This document shows positions 7,064-14,492 of a DNA stretch of 16,395 nt, piece by piece. Each line of letters starts with the position of its first letter. Position 1 is the first letter of the stretch. This DNA is from CAVPRW01 sp046727435 [NCBI: bacterium] (GTDB lineage: Bacteria; Tectomicrobia; Entotheonellia; J063). The stretch lies in contig JBKPCR010000116.1 of assembly GCA_046727435.1 (NCBI GenBank), positions 1 through 16,395 on the forward strand, written 5' to 3'. The notes under the pieces are model-generated. The model had not been told where the DNA came from. It saw nothing but the letters and a program-made list of their open reading frames with translations, and made no database searches. The position numbers and the translations under genes were made by a program.

Positions 7064-8778
7064 CGCTGCCCCTCATGTCCGATGAGATGACGCATCTGTG
7101 GCGTGATTAGGCGTAGGACGCTCTCGTCTCCCGGTCGATCTGTCACGAAAAAGATGCGGTGGCGACCCTGCCAGAGCCTTGCGAACTCCTCTCCGCCCAA
7201 GAAGAGCCCCTTCGCCTCGGGAAAGCGTGAGCCGAAATGCAGGTCTCCCCGTTGGCCATCGACCGCGTGGACCTGCCTTCCGGTGTAAAATGGCAGGCCG
7301 GCGCTATTCTCCAGGGGTCCCTCATGGACTAGCAGGTCGTCGCCATGCAGACGCTCCAGGATGCGGGTGGCCAGCGGTGCGACTGAGCGGAACTCCGCCG
7401 TGAGCTGATACACCTGGCCGATCACGCCTTGCAGCAGGATCGCCATCACCGCAAAGCAGCCTAGGGCGATGCGAAGGGATTGGCGTATGGCAAAAATCAG
7501 GGTTGCGACCGCACCGAGGCACAACACCGCACCACCGCCTTGAAACAACGGGATCAGCTCATCCCGCAGCGGGATCGCATATGAGCCACCCTGGGCCTGA
7601 CCCATGCGGGAGTAGACGTCAGTTGAGAACATCGTTTCGACAGCACTACCGAGTGGGATCGCTTGCGACGCTAAGAGCAAGGATGGCAGGATGAGCGCAC
7701 TGAGAGGGATAAAGAACCAAACCGATCGCTTCAGTCCCTTCTGCACGCAGTCCTTCCAGTATTGAGCGATGAGGATCGCCAGGGCGGGAAAGGCTGGTAG
7801 GCCGTAGTGCTCCAGCTTCAAGGGTGATAAGGCGAAGAAGAGCACGATGATCCCGCCCCAGAGGAGGAGGAACAGATGCGCTTGCCGCTCCGGAGTCGAT
7901 TCCCGCAAACGGTCGACGGTCTCTCGCAGCGCCGCCGGCAAGAAGATGCTCCAGGGGCCGAACAGCGTGACCGTGGCCAGCAGAAATGCCGCCAAGGAGA
8001 GGGGTACATCGTCCTCGACAAAGGTGCGTTGGCCCAGGAAACGTAGCACGTGGTTATCGACCACATAAAAGCGCAGGAAGTCCTCATGCAAGAGGGCCAC
8101 TACCAGGTGCCATGGCAGGGCAATGGCCATCGCCAATGGGATGCCCCACCACAACCCCAGGCGTTTCAGCGCGAATATCTCCCCTGAAAGAGCCAAGAAC
8201 ACCACCATGACCAGCCCTGGCAAGAATACGCCGACCACCCCCTTCGTCATGACCGCCAGGCCGATGCTGACATACAACAGCAGGTTCCACCCCCAGCCAT
8301 AGCCGTGATACCCCTGCCAGAAGGCGAACAGGGCCAGCGACAAGAAGCCCGTGAATAAGAGATCGGTGGACACTACCCGGCTATACACCGCATACCCGAT
8401 GGTAGTGGCCAGGATGAGGCCGGCCGGCACGGCAACCCTGGTGCCAAAGGTCGCCCGACCGATTCCTACGGTCACCGCGACTCCCGCTACCCCTGCCAAC
8501 GCCGGCCACAGATGTGCACCCCAATCGGAAGGGCCGGCTAATCGATAGGCCGAAGCGATCAGCCAATACAGTAAGGGAGGCTTTTCGAGATAACGCAGGT
8601 CGTTAAAGCGCGGAGTAATCCAGTCGCCCGAGGCTGCCATGCGGGCACCGATGTCGGCATACATTCCAGCGTCGGGATCGCTCAATGGCCAGGACCAGAC
8701 CCCCCACAGCAGGAGTACCGCCGCCAGCAGCATGACCCCTATGCTACAGCCGATGTCCATCCGTCTGCTCCCAGTCAC
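7036..8778 (-). CDS. arnT: ArnT-like GT83 glycosyltransferase, copy 2
   Basis: This 580-residue polytopic membrane protein is a paralogue of the 2507-4234 gene. It has the GT83/PMT_2 plan: a first membrane segment (about 9-31), the periplasmic-loop motif SDPDAGMYADIGARM (D34, D36), GDWITPRFNDLRYLEKPPLLYW (residues 51-72, K66-P-P), many hydrophobic helices and a soluble C-terminal domain ending FVTDRPGDESVLRL...WLFTNRP. The closing segment parallels copy 1 (YLVTDSFLDGDG...WVVSNRP), so the two come from duplication or share a recent ancestor. The motif keeps Asp at the PDE position but has Ala where E. coli ArnT has Glu. I chose GTG 8778, which has GGAGG 8 nt upstream and puts SRR before the first helix (positive-inside). 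ATG 8760, with GGGAG at 7 nt, is a serious alternative. It begins 41 nt after the wzi-like gene. Confidence 0.87.
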   Translation of the reverse strand: MTGSRRMDIGCSIGVMLLAAVLLLWGVWSWPLSDPDAGMYADIGARMAASGDWITPRFNDLRYLEKPPLLYWLIASAYRLAGPSDWGAHLWPALAGVAGVAVTVGIGRATFGTRVAVPAGLILATTIGYAVYSRVVSTDLLFTGFLSLALFAFWQGYHGYGWGWNLLLYVSIGLAVMTKGVVGVFLPGLVMVVFLALSGEIFALKRLGLWWGIPLAMAIALPWHLVVALLHEDFLRFYVVDNHVLRFLGQRTFVEDDVPLSLAAFLLATVTLFGPWSIFLPAALRETVDRLRESTPERQAHLFLLLWGGIIVLFFALSPLKLEHYGLPAFPALAILIAQYWKDCVQKGLKRSVWFFIPLSALILPSLLLASQAIPLGSAVETMFSTDVYSRMGQAQGGSYAIPLRDELIPLFQGGGAVLCLGAVATLIFAIRQSLRIALGCFAVMAILLQGVIGQVYQLTAEFRSVAPLATRILERLHGDDLLVHEGPLENSAGLPFYTGRQVHAVDGQRGDLHFGSRFPEAKGLFLGGEEFARLWQGRHRIFFVTDRPGDESVLRLITPQMRHLIGHEGQRWLFTNRPE

Positions 8779-8819
8779 ACGATCAGCCTCCGCAGCATCA
8801 TGCCTGGCACCAGCTATCT

Positions 8820-10463
8820 CTAAAATGAGAAGGTCGCTTCGACTCGGAGCAGGTGGTTGTCGATGTCGAGGTCGGGGACGGAGCCCTGGTTATCGCTTCG
8901 GGTGAAGCGATAACCGCTGAAGAGCGTTAGCCACTTGGCGTATCGATACGACACGTCAAGCCCAGCAACGTATCGCTTCTCACGCGGCATGTTGGTACCA
9001 CCGGCGGTCACGAGACCGATCTTGGACCGGTCAAACTCTATGCCGACCAGCACATCGGGGCCGAACCAACGGCCGATCCTGACGTAGAAATCATACCCTC
9101 GCGTGCCGATAAAGTGCGCGATTGGCCTCCCCTCAAAGGCATAGCCGTCGGCGTAGATGGCGCTATTGAACTGGATTTTAGACGTCGCCGCATACTCGAT
9201 CCGCAGCTCCGTCTGTGCAGAGCCGAACAGATTCGGACTGTAGAGGCCGATGATGCCTCCGGGCAGCAGTGGGATGAGCACACCGTTACAGCAGGTATCG
9301 TCCCACCCGAGTTCACCATAGATCTCGACATCCCGGAACAACGGCAGATAGCGCCCCACATTGGGGATGCGCAGGGAGAAGTCCGCCGACAGCAGGGTAT
9401 TATTATTGAGCGGACTATTCAGGTCATCTGAGCCGGGTCCTAAGAGGATTTGCAAGTAATCGCCGAAACCAAGCGCTGGACGACCTTCGCCATTGAATTG
9501 CACCACGCGAGAAAACCCTAACTCCAGAAACGATGCAGGCGTTAGGTTGAGGCGAAGCCCGGTAAGCTTAGTGTGGGGGAACTGGCCACCCCCTCCAAGT
9601 TGTCCCAGAAAATAGGTCAGCTTCATGGGGCCCAGGTGCTCGAAAATCCAGGGTAGAGTGAACGCTTCGGCAGCGCCGGCTTTGATGAGATCGAACGGAC
9701 GTCCATTGGTCGAGAGCAACATCGACCCATTGAACCCCGGTCCCCACCAAAGGGATTCCCGGCCGCCACCGGCCTCGACATTGTACTGCGTGAATTTGGC
9801 AAAGCCTTCGAGGACGCGGGCATTCACACTCCCCTTTTCATGCATCCGTAACTCAGGGCTGAGGGTGGCAGAGAAAAAATCCCCGATCTGACCGCGTGAG
9901 AAGGTGGCCAGGCGGCTGTTGAATCCCGACTCAAAGGAATCCCCCTGATTGTTCTCCAGGTCATAATTCTCCTTCGAATATGCCGTCCGCACCTGCAGTT
10001 TGTCCAGGGGTTTGATCTGGAAGAATCCTGGGGGCTGGCCCTGCTGTATGGCGGCCTCGACGCCCAGCCCTGCTAACTCCGGCTGAAACTCATCGAGGAG
10101 ACGATAGAGGATGTCCTCTAAATCTTGGCGATCAGCATACTGTCCGCCCTCATCCCCGGTAATTTTGGCGATCGCTTGGGCGATGATCCGGGCCATCTCC
10201 AGGCGGGTCATGGGTTTGGTGTTGAGCACCGCACGATCGGTTAGGCCAGCGAGGACGAGCTTCTTGATGCCGTCGTAGGTCCAGTTCCAGTGGATGGCAA
10301 AGCCACTCCAGTTCCGTAAGGGGACGTCCGTACGATCAGCCGCGCGGCTGTAGGAGGAGAGAGCGCAGAATACGCCAATGATCAGCAGGAAGCTGATCAC
10401 ACTACGGGCGTCGTGGGTCCGGGACCGCATATGCGATGGACAAGCCGGCACAGAGAGCCTCAT
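8820..10463 (-). CDS. Outer-membrane beta-barrel, Wzi-type capsule assembly family, with SLH-like N-terminus
   Basis: Wzi-family barrels anchor or organise exported capsule at the cell surface. This 547-residue protein has a signal peptide (hydrophobic VISFLLIIGVFCALS at 22-36; likely cleavage after ARA near residues 40-42). It then has an SLH-like segment at about 60-100 (YDGIKKLVLAGLTDRAVLNTKPMTRLEMARIIA). From about 150 there are alternating aromatic/polar beta strands, including SLWWGPGFNGSMLLS and LTYFLGQL, which look like the Caps_assemb_Wzi block. The C-terminus LLRVEATFSF ends in Phe, as expected for an outer-membrane barrel recognised by the Bam complex. The ATG overlaps the stop of the Wzz-type gene as ATGA. 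An alternative ATG at 10430 has no better ribosome binding site. E. coli Wzi (~480 aa) lacks the SLH-like portion. The family call is by pattern and context. Confidence 0.82.
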   Translation of the reverse strand: MRLSVPACPSHMRSRTHDARSVISFLLIIGVFCALSSYSRAADRTDVPLRNWSGFAIHWNWTYDGIKKLVLAGLTDRAVLNTKPMTRLEMARIIAQAIAKITGDEGGQYADRQDLEDILYRLLDEFQPELAGLGVEAAIQQGQPPGFFQIKPLDKLQVRTAYSKENYDLENNQGDSFESGFNSRLATFSRGQIGDFFSATLSPELRMHEKGSVNARVLEGFAKFTQYNVEAGGGRESLWWGPGFNGSMLLSTNGRPFDLIKAGAAEAFTLPWIFEHLGPMKLTYFLGQLGGGGQFPHTKLTGLRLNLTPASFLELGFSRVVQFNGEGRPALGFGDYLQILLGPGSDDLNSPLNNNTLLSADFSLRIPNVGRYLPLFRDVEIYGELGWDDTCCNGVLIPLLPGGIIGLYSPNLFGSAQTELRIEYAATSKIQFNSAIYADGYAFEGRPIAHFIGTRGYDFYVRIGRWFGPDVLVGIEFDRSKIGLVTAGGTNMPREKRYVAGLDVSYRYAKWLTLFSGYRFTRSDNQGSVPDLDIDNHLLRVEATFSF

Positions 10464-11665
10464 GCGTGAGCGAGCGGCGACTGCTTCAAACCTGCCACAT
10501 ACTCTATGAAGAACGCAAGCAAGATCCCCACGAACAGACTGGTGATGCCCGCAACAGCCATGTTGAAGCGGATCTTCGGCTTGGATTTCCGATCGGCTGG
10601 GACCGCTTTATCTAAGGCTTGGACGGTCGGCATATCACGCGCCTCAGCAATCTTCGCCTGCTCCAATTGCTGAGTCAGAAGGGTGTAGACTGTCTCTTGC
10701 ACCTTGACATCGCGCATCACACGGGCCAGTTCGATGCCGAGCTCTGGGACCTGAGCAAAGGGGATATAGATCTCATTGCGCGGTTCGCCGGGATTGCGGT
10801 TCTCTGCCGGCAGCACCCACCCTTTGCCATATTGCATGCCTGATAGGTGGCGTTTCATCTCTTGTATACGCTGTTTGAGTTTGACGACCTCAGGGTTGGC
10901 ATCGGTGGCAAATTTCCGCATTACCTCTAGCTGGACTTCCGAAGCCATGATTTCACCCTTGAGGTGGGCGGCGGTTTCGACTGCCCCCCGGGCCTGCTCC
11001 TGCAGGGCAATGACCTTGTTCGTCTCCTGAAACTGGCGCAGGGCTTGCTCAGCCCCATGCAGCTCCCGTTCGGTCTCGGTCAGGCGGTCGGCGATGAACA
11101 CGCGCTGTTTGCTGGCTTCAGTCGTTGCGAAGCGAGTGATCATCTGGTCCAGGTGGGCGACATAGAAATTGGCGATCGCAGCAGCCAATTGCGGATCGGT
11201 CTCCTGCACTTTCACGGAGATCACGCCGTCTTTCGATAGCGTCACCGTCGTCATACCGTACAGGCGTCTGATGGCGTCACTCAGGAACGGCGCTTGATAA
11301 CGCTCTTGTAGGTCAAAGCGTTGCACCACATCCTCGGCCATCGTCCGACTCTTCAGCATGGTGACAAAAATATCGCGCTGCGGCGTCAACGATGGCATCG
11401 AGAGCCCTGGAACCGCCTGTGCGATGCCCGAGGCCGCGAGCGCGGTCGCCAGCCCCAGACCACTGGCACCCCGTTCGTCGGGTGCGAGTATGGTTGCGGT
11501 TGACTCGTAGATCTTCGGCAACCACAGACTATAGCCCATGGTGGCCAGGACAGTGATAATATAGAGGACGACGATAAGTCGTACGTGCTTGCGCACGACC
11601 CTCCAGTAGTCCAGGAGATGAACCTCCTCGTCATCAAACCTTCGCCGCGATCGTCCTTCGTCCAT
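10460..11665 (-). CDS. Wzz/GumC-type polysaccharide chain-length determinant (PCP), no kinase domain
   Basis: Polysaccharide co-polymerases set chain length and couple polymerisation to export in the inner membrane and periplasm. The 401-residue protein has a cytoplasmic N-terminus with the Wzz motif LLDYWRVVRKH (17-27) and TM1 at about 28-48, ending in YSLWLPKIYESTATIL. A periplasmic alpha-helical coiled region (about 175-290) includes the NPEVVKLKQRIQEMKRHL segment typical of GNVR-type proteins. The proline-rich pre-TM2 block is KAVPADRKSKPK, and TM2 is at about 366-388. There is no Walker-type tyrosine-kinase domain or Tyr-rich tail after TM2, so any BY-kinase would be separate. The start is ATG 11665, 13 nt after the upstream stop with AAGG in front. 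A TTG at 11695 in frame would add ten non-conserved residues and overlap the upstream gene. Its 3' end is translationally coupled to the Wzi-type gene. Confidence 0.9.
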   Translation of the reverse strand: MDEGRSRRRFDDEEVHLLDYWRVVRKHVRLIVVLYIITVLATMGYSLWLPKIYESTATILAPDERGASGLGLATALAASGIAQAVPGLSMPSLTPQRDIFVTMLKSRTMAEDVVQRFDLQERYQAPFLSDAIRRLYGMTTVTLSKDGVISVKVQETDPQLAAAIANFYVAHLDQMITRFATTEASKQRVFIADRLTETERELHGAEQALRQFQETNKVIALQEQARGAVETAAHLKGEIMASEVQLEVMRKFATDANPEVVKLKQRIQEMKRHLSGMQYGKGWVLPAENRNPGEPRNEIYIPFAQVPELGIELARVMRDVKVQETVYTLLTQQLEQAKIAEARDMPTVQALDKAVPADRKSKPKIRFNMAVAGITSLFVGILLAFFIEYVAGLKQSPLAHA

Positions 11666-11678
11666 AGCACCTTCGGCC

Positions 11679-14075
11679 CTAAAACAGCGCCGCAACGACC
11701 CCCACGGTTAACGCAAATTGTCCGAGAATGGTGGCGACGTCTTTGAACGTCGGCAGGGTCCGCACTTTTGCCTCCGTCTTGGCAGGGGCCACGATGATAT
11801 CGCCGGCCTCGACCTTCCGCAGCTTCAAGAACCCGGCCATGGCGGAGCCATCGGCTTTGACGATGTGCAGCTCATCCTTATCCGCTTCCTTGTTGAGCCC
11901 CCCAGCCTGATTCAGGTAGTATGCGACATCGCGTCCTTCCTGGTAGACCACCGCGGCCGGACTCCGGACACTGCCGATCACCAGGACAGCGCCGGGCTGT
12001 TGGGGAACGATGAGAACATCCCCTTGCTCGAGGGAGATATCATTGGCTGTGCCCTCCATGGTGTCGGGCACATCCAGCTTGACCACTAGACGTCCCAGGA
12101 CAACCTTCGACTTCAGCAGCTCCAATAATTGCCGACGTTGCTGCACCGTTTGCGCCTGAAGTGCTGCCTCCTCGCGACCGCTCCCCACTAACTCCAGCGA
12201 GCCGGCGGCGGTGCGGGCAGATTCGGCGAGCAGTGCTTCCTCCTGGGACTTAATGAAACGATCCATTTCTTCTTGCTGTTGCTTGCGTAACCGTTCACGA
12301 ATAAACAAGGCCCCCTTCAGATAGGCTTCCTGAGTGTACCCCCCAGCCCGTTTCAGCACTGAGCTAAGCCGTTCTCCCTGGATAATTGGATACGTCCCCG
12401 GACGCTTGACTTCCCCTTGCAGCGTCACTGCCCCTAACGGCCGGCTCTCGGAGCTGATGGTGATGTGGTCGCGTGGTTCAAGAAGCAGATTTTGCGACTG
12501 ATCCCCCTGCCACAGCTTCCGCAGGTCGGAGGTCAGGAGTTGGCGCGTGAAATCGGGCCTGGTGCGGATGACTTCGACTCGATCAACGTAGGCTTCTGGC
12601 AAGACTTCCGCTGGCGCCAAGAGATCACCCAACCGCATGCCGTTTTTCAGCTCATACTCCCCTGGACGTCGCACGGAACCTTCTAGAAACACCACATTGT
12701 AGATCCGCGTGTCGATGGGAAAAATCTTGATGAGGTCGCCGTCCTCCACCGGTGGATTATTGACGGAGCGACTGTCAGTTTTCAGCTCATCGAGTCGGAG
12801 ATCGAGGATCAGCTTCTCGGTGTGTGGCTTGACGCGCTCGATCTGGACCCGTTGCAGATAGCCTGTGGGGGACACGCCGCCAGCCATCTGGAACATGTCG
12901 CCGATACGCGCCGTCCCAGTCAACTCATAGATAGCCGGGCGTTTGACATTGCCCGCAACGCCGACCACCGGGCCAATCGGTGGGACGAAGACCGTGTCAC
13001 CCGACTCCAGGCGGAGGTCACGCGCCCGCTCTCCTCTCAGCAAAAAATCGTACAGATCTAAGGTGCCAATCGTGCGGTTGTTGCGGATCAGCCTGATTGT
13101 CCGGAGCGATCCGAGTTTGCTCGGCCCGCCTGCGGCAAACAGGGCATGCACCATGGTCGAGAGCGAACTGACCGTATACACACCCGGCTGGGCCACTTCA
13201 CCGACGACAAACACCTGAATGCTCCGCAGGGCGCTTAAATTGAGGCTCATGCGGAAACCGGCATACTGCCTGCTGAGTTGGTCATGGATGACCCGTCTCA
13301 CATCACCGAGGGGCATGCCCCATACCGGAATGGTCCCCACTCGGGGCACGAAGATTTCGCCTTGCCGATTCACCTGCAGGGTCAGGACATTATCGACCAT
13401 CCCCCAGAGATACGCTTGCATCACATCCCCTGGCCCCAGGATATAATCCGGGCCCACAGGCACATCGGTCACCGGGGCAAAGGTGGATACTGGCTCCCTG
13501 AACAGGTCATACCCGAACTGCCGCAGATCACGGGAGAGCTTGGGTTGGTGGGGATTCCTACCAGATGGTGGATCCCGACCAGATGGTGGATCCCGACCAA
13601 ATGGTGGATCCCGACCAAATGGTGGATCCCGACCAAATGGTGGATCGCCATCAAATAATGGATCCCTAGCAAATATTTGTTCGATGGGAGAGCGGGAGGG
13701 TAACGCTGCTGCAGCCGGCTGCCGCTCAGGACGCTCAAGGCTCCGAGCAGGATCTCTGTCGGGCTTGCGTTCACCAGGAGTGGGCGTGACGGGGGTGGGC
13801 TGGAGAGATTCGGGGGACAAGGGAGGCATTTCAGGCGCTCGAAATGGGTTTGGGGATTGGCTCCCTGGGCTGGCAACGGCCTCGGAACCAGATGTCCCGG
13901 GGCAGGGAGTCGATAGCGAACCGGCCCCTGGCGAGCTCGTCCTCCCAGCCTCGCAAGGCGTCGAGGAGCCTGGTCGACCCTGTTGAGCCAACACCTGCTC
14001 GCCAGGCACCAGAGTCAGGAAAACAACCGGGAGTATAGCTACCGTGAGGCGAAGATGCTGATTCAGCCAGTCCAT
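11679..14075 (-). CDS. Wza-type polysaccharide export protein, long form with five SLBB-like repeats
   Basis: Outer-membrane polysaccharide export (OPX) proteins form the exit channel for capsule/EPS. This one has 798 residues, about twice E. coli Wza (~379). In order: signal peptide 1-30 (cleavage after VLA; no lipobox Cys), a Pro/Ser-rich low-complexity region at about 31-180 with a hexapeptide repeat (D-P-P-F/S-G-R, about 138-173), and the Poly_export domain from about 205 (VGPDYILGPGD...LWG). Five SLBB-like modules follow, each with the pattern V-x-G-x-V-x-x-P-x-x-Y: VVGEVAQPGVY, VAGNVKRPAIY, LEGSVRRPGEY, LQGEVKRPGTY and VIGSVRSPAAV. A coiled segment, EEMDRFIKSQEEALLAESA, interrupts the fourth and fifth. 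The hydrophobic end VATILGQFALTVGVVAALF may be membrane-embedded. ATG 14075 has GAGGGG 8 nt upstream and gives a clean signal peptide; an upstream in-frame start at 14189 would precede it with 38 odd residues. It is the first gene of the operon. Confidence 0.9.
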   Translation of the reverse strand: MDWLNQHLRLTVAILPVVFLTLVPGEQVLAQQGRPGSSTPCEAGRTSSPGAGSLSTPCPGTSGSEAVASPGSQSPNPFRAPEMPPLSPESLQPTPVTPTPGERKPDRDPARSLERPERQPAAAALPSRSPIEQIFARDPLFDGDPPFGRDPPFGRDPPFGRDPPSGRDPPSGRNPHQPKLSRDLRQFGYDLFREPVSTFAPVTDVPVGPDYILGPGDVMQAYLWGMVDNVLTLQVNRQGEIFVPRVGTIPVWGMPLGDVRRVIHDQLSRQYAGFRMSLNLSALRSIQVFVVGEVAQPGVYTVSSLSTMVHALFAAGGPSKLGSLRTIRLIRNNRTIGTLDLYDFLLRGERARDLRLESGDTVFVPPIGPVVGVAGNVKRPAIYELTGTARIGDMFQMAGGVSPTGYLQRVQIERVKPHTEKLILDLRLDELKTDSRSVNNPPVEDGDLIKIFPIDTRIYNVVFLEGSVRRPGEYELKNGMRLGDLLAPAEVLPEAYVDRVEVIRTRPDFTRQLLTSDLRKLWQGDQSQNLLLEPRDHITISSESRPLGAVTLQGEVKRPGTYPIIQGERLSSVLKRAGGYTQEAYLKGALFIRERLRKQQQEEMDRFIKSQEEALLAESARTAAGSLELVGSGREEAALQAQTVQQRRQLLELLKSKVVLGRLVVKLDVPDTMEGTANDISLEQGDVLIVPQQPGAVLVIGSVRSPAAVVYQEGRDVAYYLNQAGGLNKEADKDELHIVKADGSAMAGFLKLRKVEAGDIIVAPAKTEAKVRTLPTFKDVATILGQFALTVGVVAALF
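13561..13668. repeat. 18-bp in-frame tandem repeat inside the export gene, six copies
   Basis: Six contiguous 18-bp units follow one another with no spacer: 13561-13578, 13579-13596, 13597-13614, 13615-13632, 13633-13650 and 13651-13668. The core is ccaRatggtggatcccga; units 1-2 read ccagat, units 3-5 ccaaat, and units 5 and 6 diverge at their ends. A degenerate partial unit lies just before 13561. On the minus strand they encode the hexapeptide D-P-P-F/S-G-R. Because 18 is a multiple of three, copy-number change would alter protein length without breaking the frame. Confidence 0.95.
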
Positions 14076-14147
14076 CCTGACCACCCCTCTACTAATAAAG
14101 AGAGAACCCAATGTTATGGCTGGGCCAAAGCTGCGTGGTAAGGCAGG

Positions 14148-14164
14148 CGCGATGCCGAATCGCG
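14148..14164. promoter_or_regulatory. Hairpin in the leader of the polysaccharide operon
   Basis: CGCGAT (14148-14153) pairs perfectly with ATCGCG (14159-14164) around a 5-nt loop. It falls in the predicted ~149-nt untranslated leader between the promoter at 14231-14259 and ATG 14075. A regulatory role is possible but not shown. Confidence 0.35.
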
Positions 14165-14213
14165 TGAGGATAATACCACCGGTTCTCAAGCCTGTTGTCT
14201 GGCTCGATCATGA

Positions 14214-14223
14214 CCGACGTCGG
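14214..14223. promoter_or_regulatory. Perfect 10-bp palindrome at the predicted transcription start; possible operator
   Basis: CCGACGTCGG is a perfect inverted repeat placed 8-17 bases downstream of the -10 box, so it covers the expected start site of the polysaccharide operon transcript. A dimeric repressor site there would block initiation. The palindrome is short, and GC-rich DNA produces such words by chance. Confidence 0.3.
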
Positions 14224-14230
14224 AGGCTAT

Positions 14231-14259
14231 CTTATAACATAGCAGTGAAGGGGAATCAA
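14231..14259 (-). promoter_or_regulatory. Predicted sigma70-type promoter of the polysaccharide/arn operon
   Basis: On the minus strand TTGATT (14259-14254, 4/6) and TATAAG (14236-14231, 5/6) are spaced by 17 nt, and a conspicuously AT-rich tract (about 14255-14305) lies upstream like an UP element. Transcription would start near 14224, leaving a leader of about 149 nt before ATG 14075. I looked for a sigma54 (TGGCAC-N5-TTGC) promoter and found none convincing. Confidence 0.55.
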
Positions 14260-14325
14260 GTAATATATGCATGATGATAATTTTTAGCGTTAAATACATT
14301 GAATTGACAGATGCACCTTGCGCGG

Positions 14326-14396
14326 GGGGACGGCGTATTGGTGTCCCCGACCGCCCGTTCAGGCGGATGTCTCTTGACATCTGCTGCCGTTGGCAG
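14326..14396 (+). promoter_or_regulatory. Run of four consecutive hairpins upstream of selW; possible structured leader
   Basis: Stems read along the plus strand are GGGGAC/GTCCCC (14326-14331 with 14343-14348), CCGCC/GGCGG (14351-14355 with 14362-14366), GATGTC/GACATC (14366-14371 with 14376-14381, loop TCTT) and CTGCC/GGCAG (14384-14388 with 14392-14396, loop GTT). The stems are nearly end to end; the second and third share one base, so they would compete at that point. I recognise no known riboswitch class. It could equally be transcribed from the other strand or act as DNA. Confidence 0.35.
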
Positions 14397-14476
14397 TAAG
14401 TAAGGGGAGGAGGCTCTGTTTACAGGACTGCAGTATCCGTGTGGGCAAGTGCGGGTGCGCAGGCTGCGGCCCGCGA

Positions 14477-14484
14477 AAGGAGGG
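14477..14484 (+). promoter_or_regulatory. Strong ribosome binding site deciding the selW start
   Basis: AAGGAGGG lies 8 nt before ATG 14493 and contains the full anti-Shine-Dalgarno complement AAGGAGG. It fixes translation start 15 codons upstream of the in-frame UGA and argues that the short leading ORF is genuinely translated. Confidence 0.85.
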
Positions 14485-14492
14485 CATCCGGG

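Larger units (their letters stand above)
14076..14492. other. Divergent intergenic region between the polysaccharide operon and selW
   Basis: The left half (14076-14259) holds the operon leader, its hairpin, a palindrome and the promoter. An AT-rich block at about 14255-14305 stands out from the GC-rich surroundings. The right half holds four hairpins in a row at 14326-14396 and one more just before the selW ribosome binding site (14451-14455 with 14470-14474). TTGACA occurs at 14315-14320 and 14374-14379, but neither has a convincing -10 at 16-18 nt, so no promoter for selW is called. No tRNA was recognised here. Confidence 0.5.

Noticed and set aside
13561-13668. CRISPR-like array
   Set aside because: Units are contiguous 18-mers with no spacers and lie inside a coding frame.
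13483-13986. 167-residue plus-strand ORF across the repeat, rich in Gly/Ser/Arg
   Set aside because: It is antisense to a well-supported coding region and is kept open by the repeat and GC bias; it resembles no family.
14310-14400. tRNA (including tRNA-Sec) suggested by consecutive stems and a TTCA in one loop
   Set aside because: Stem order and loop sizes do not form a cloverleaf; there is no acceptor stem, T-loop GTTCGA or 7-nt anticodon loop.
14440-14475. sigma54 promoter (TGGCAC-N5-TTGC) on the minus strand
   Set aside because: TTGC is present, but the upstream element at the right spacing reads CGCACC, a poor match.
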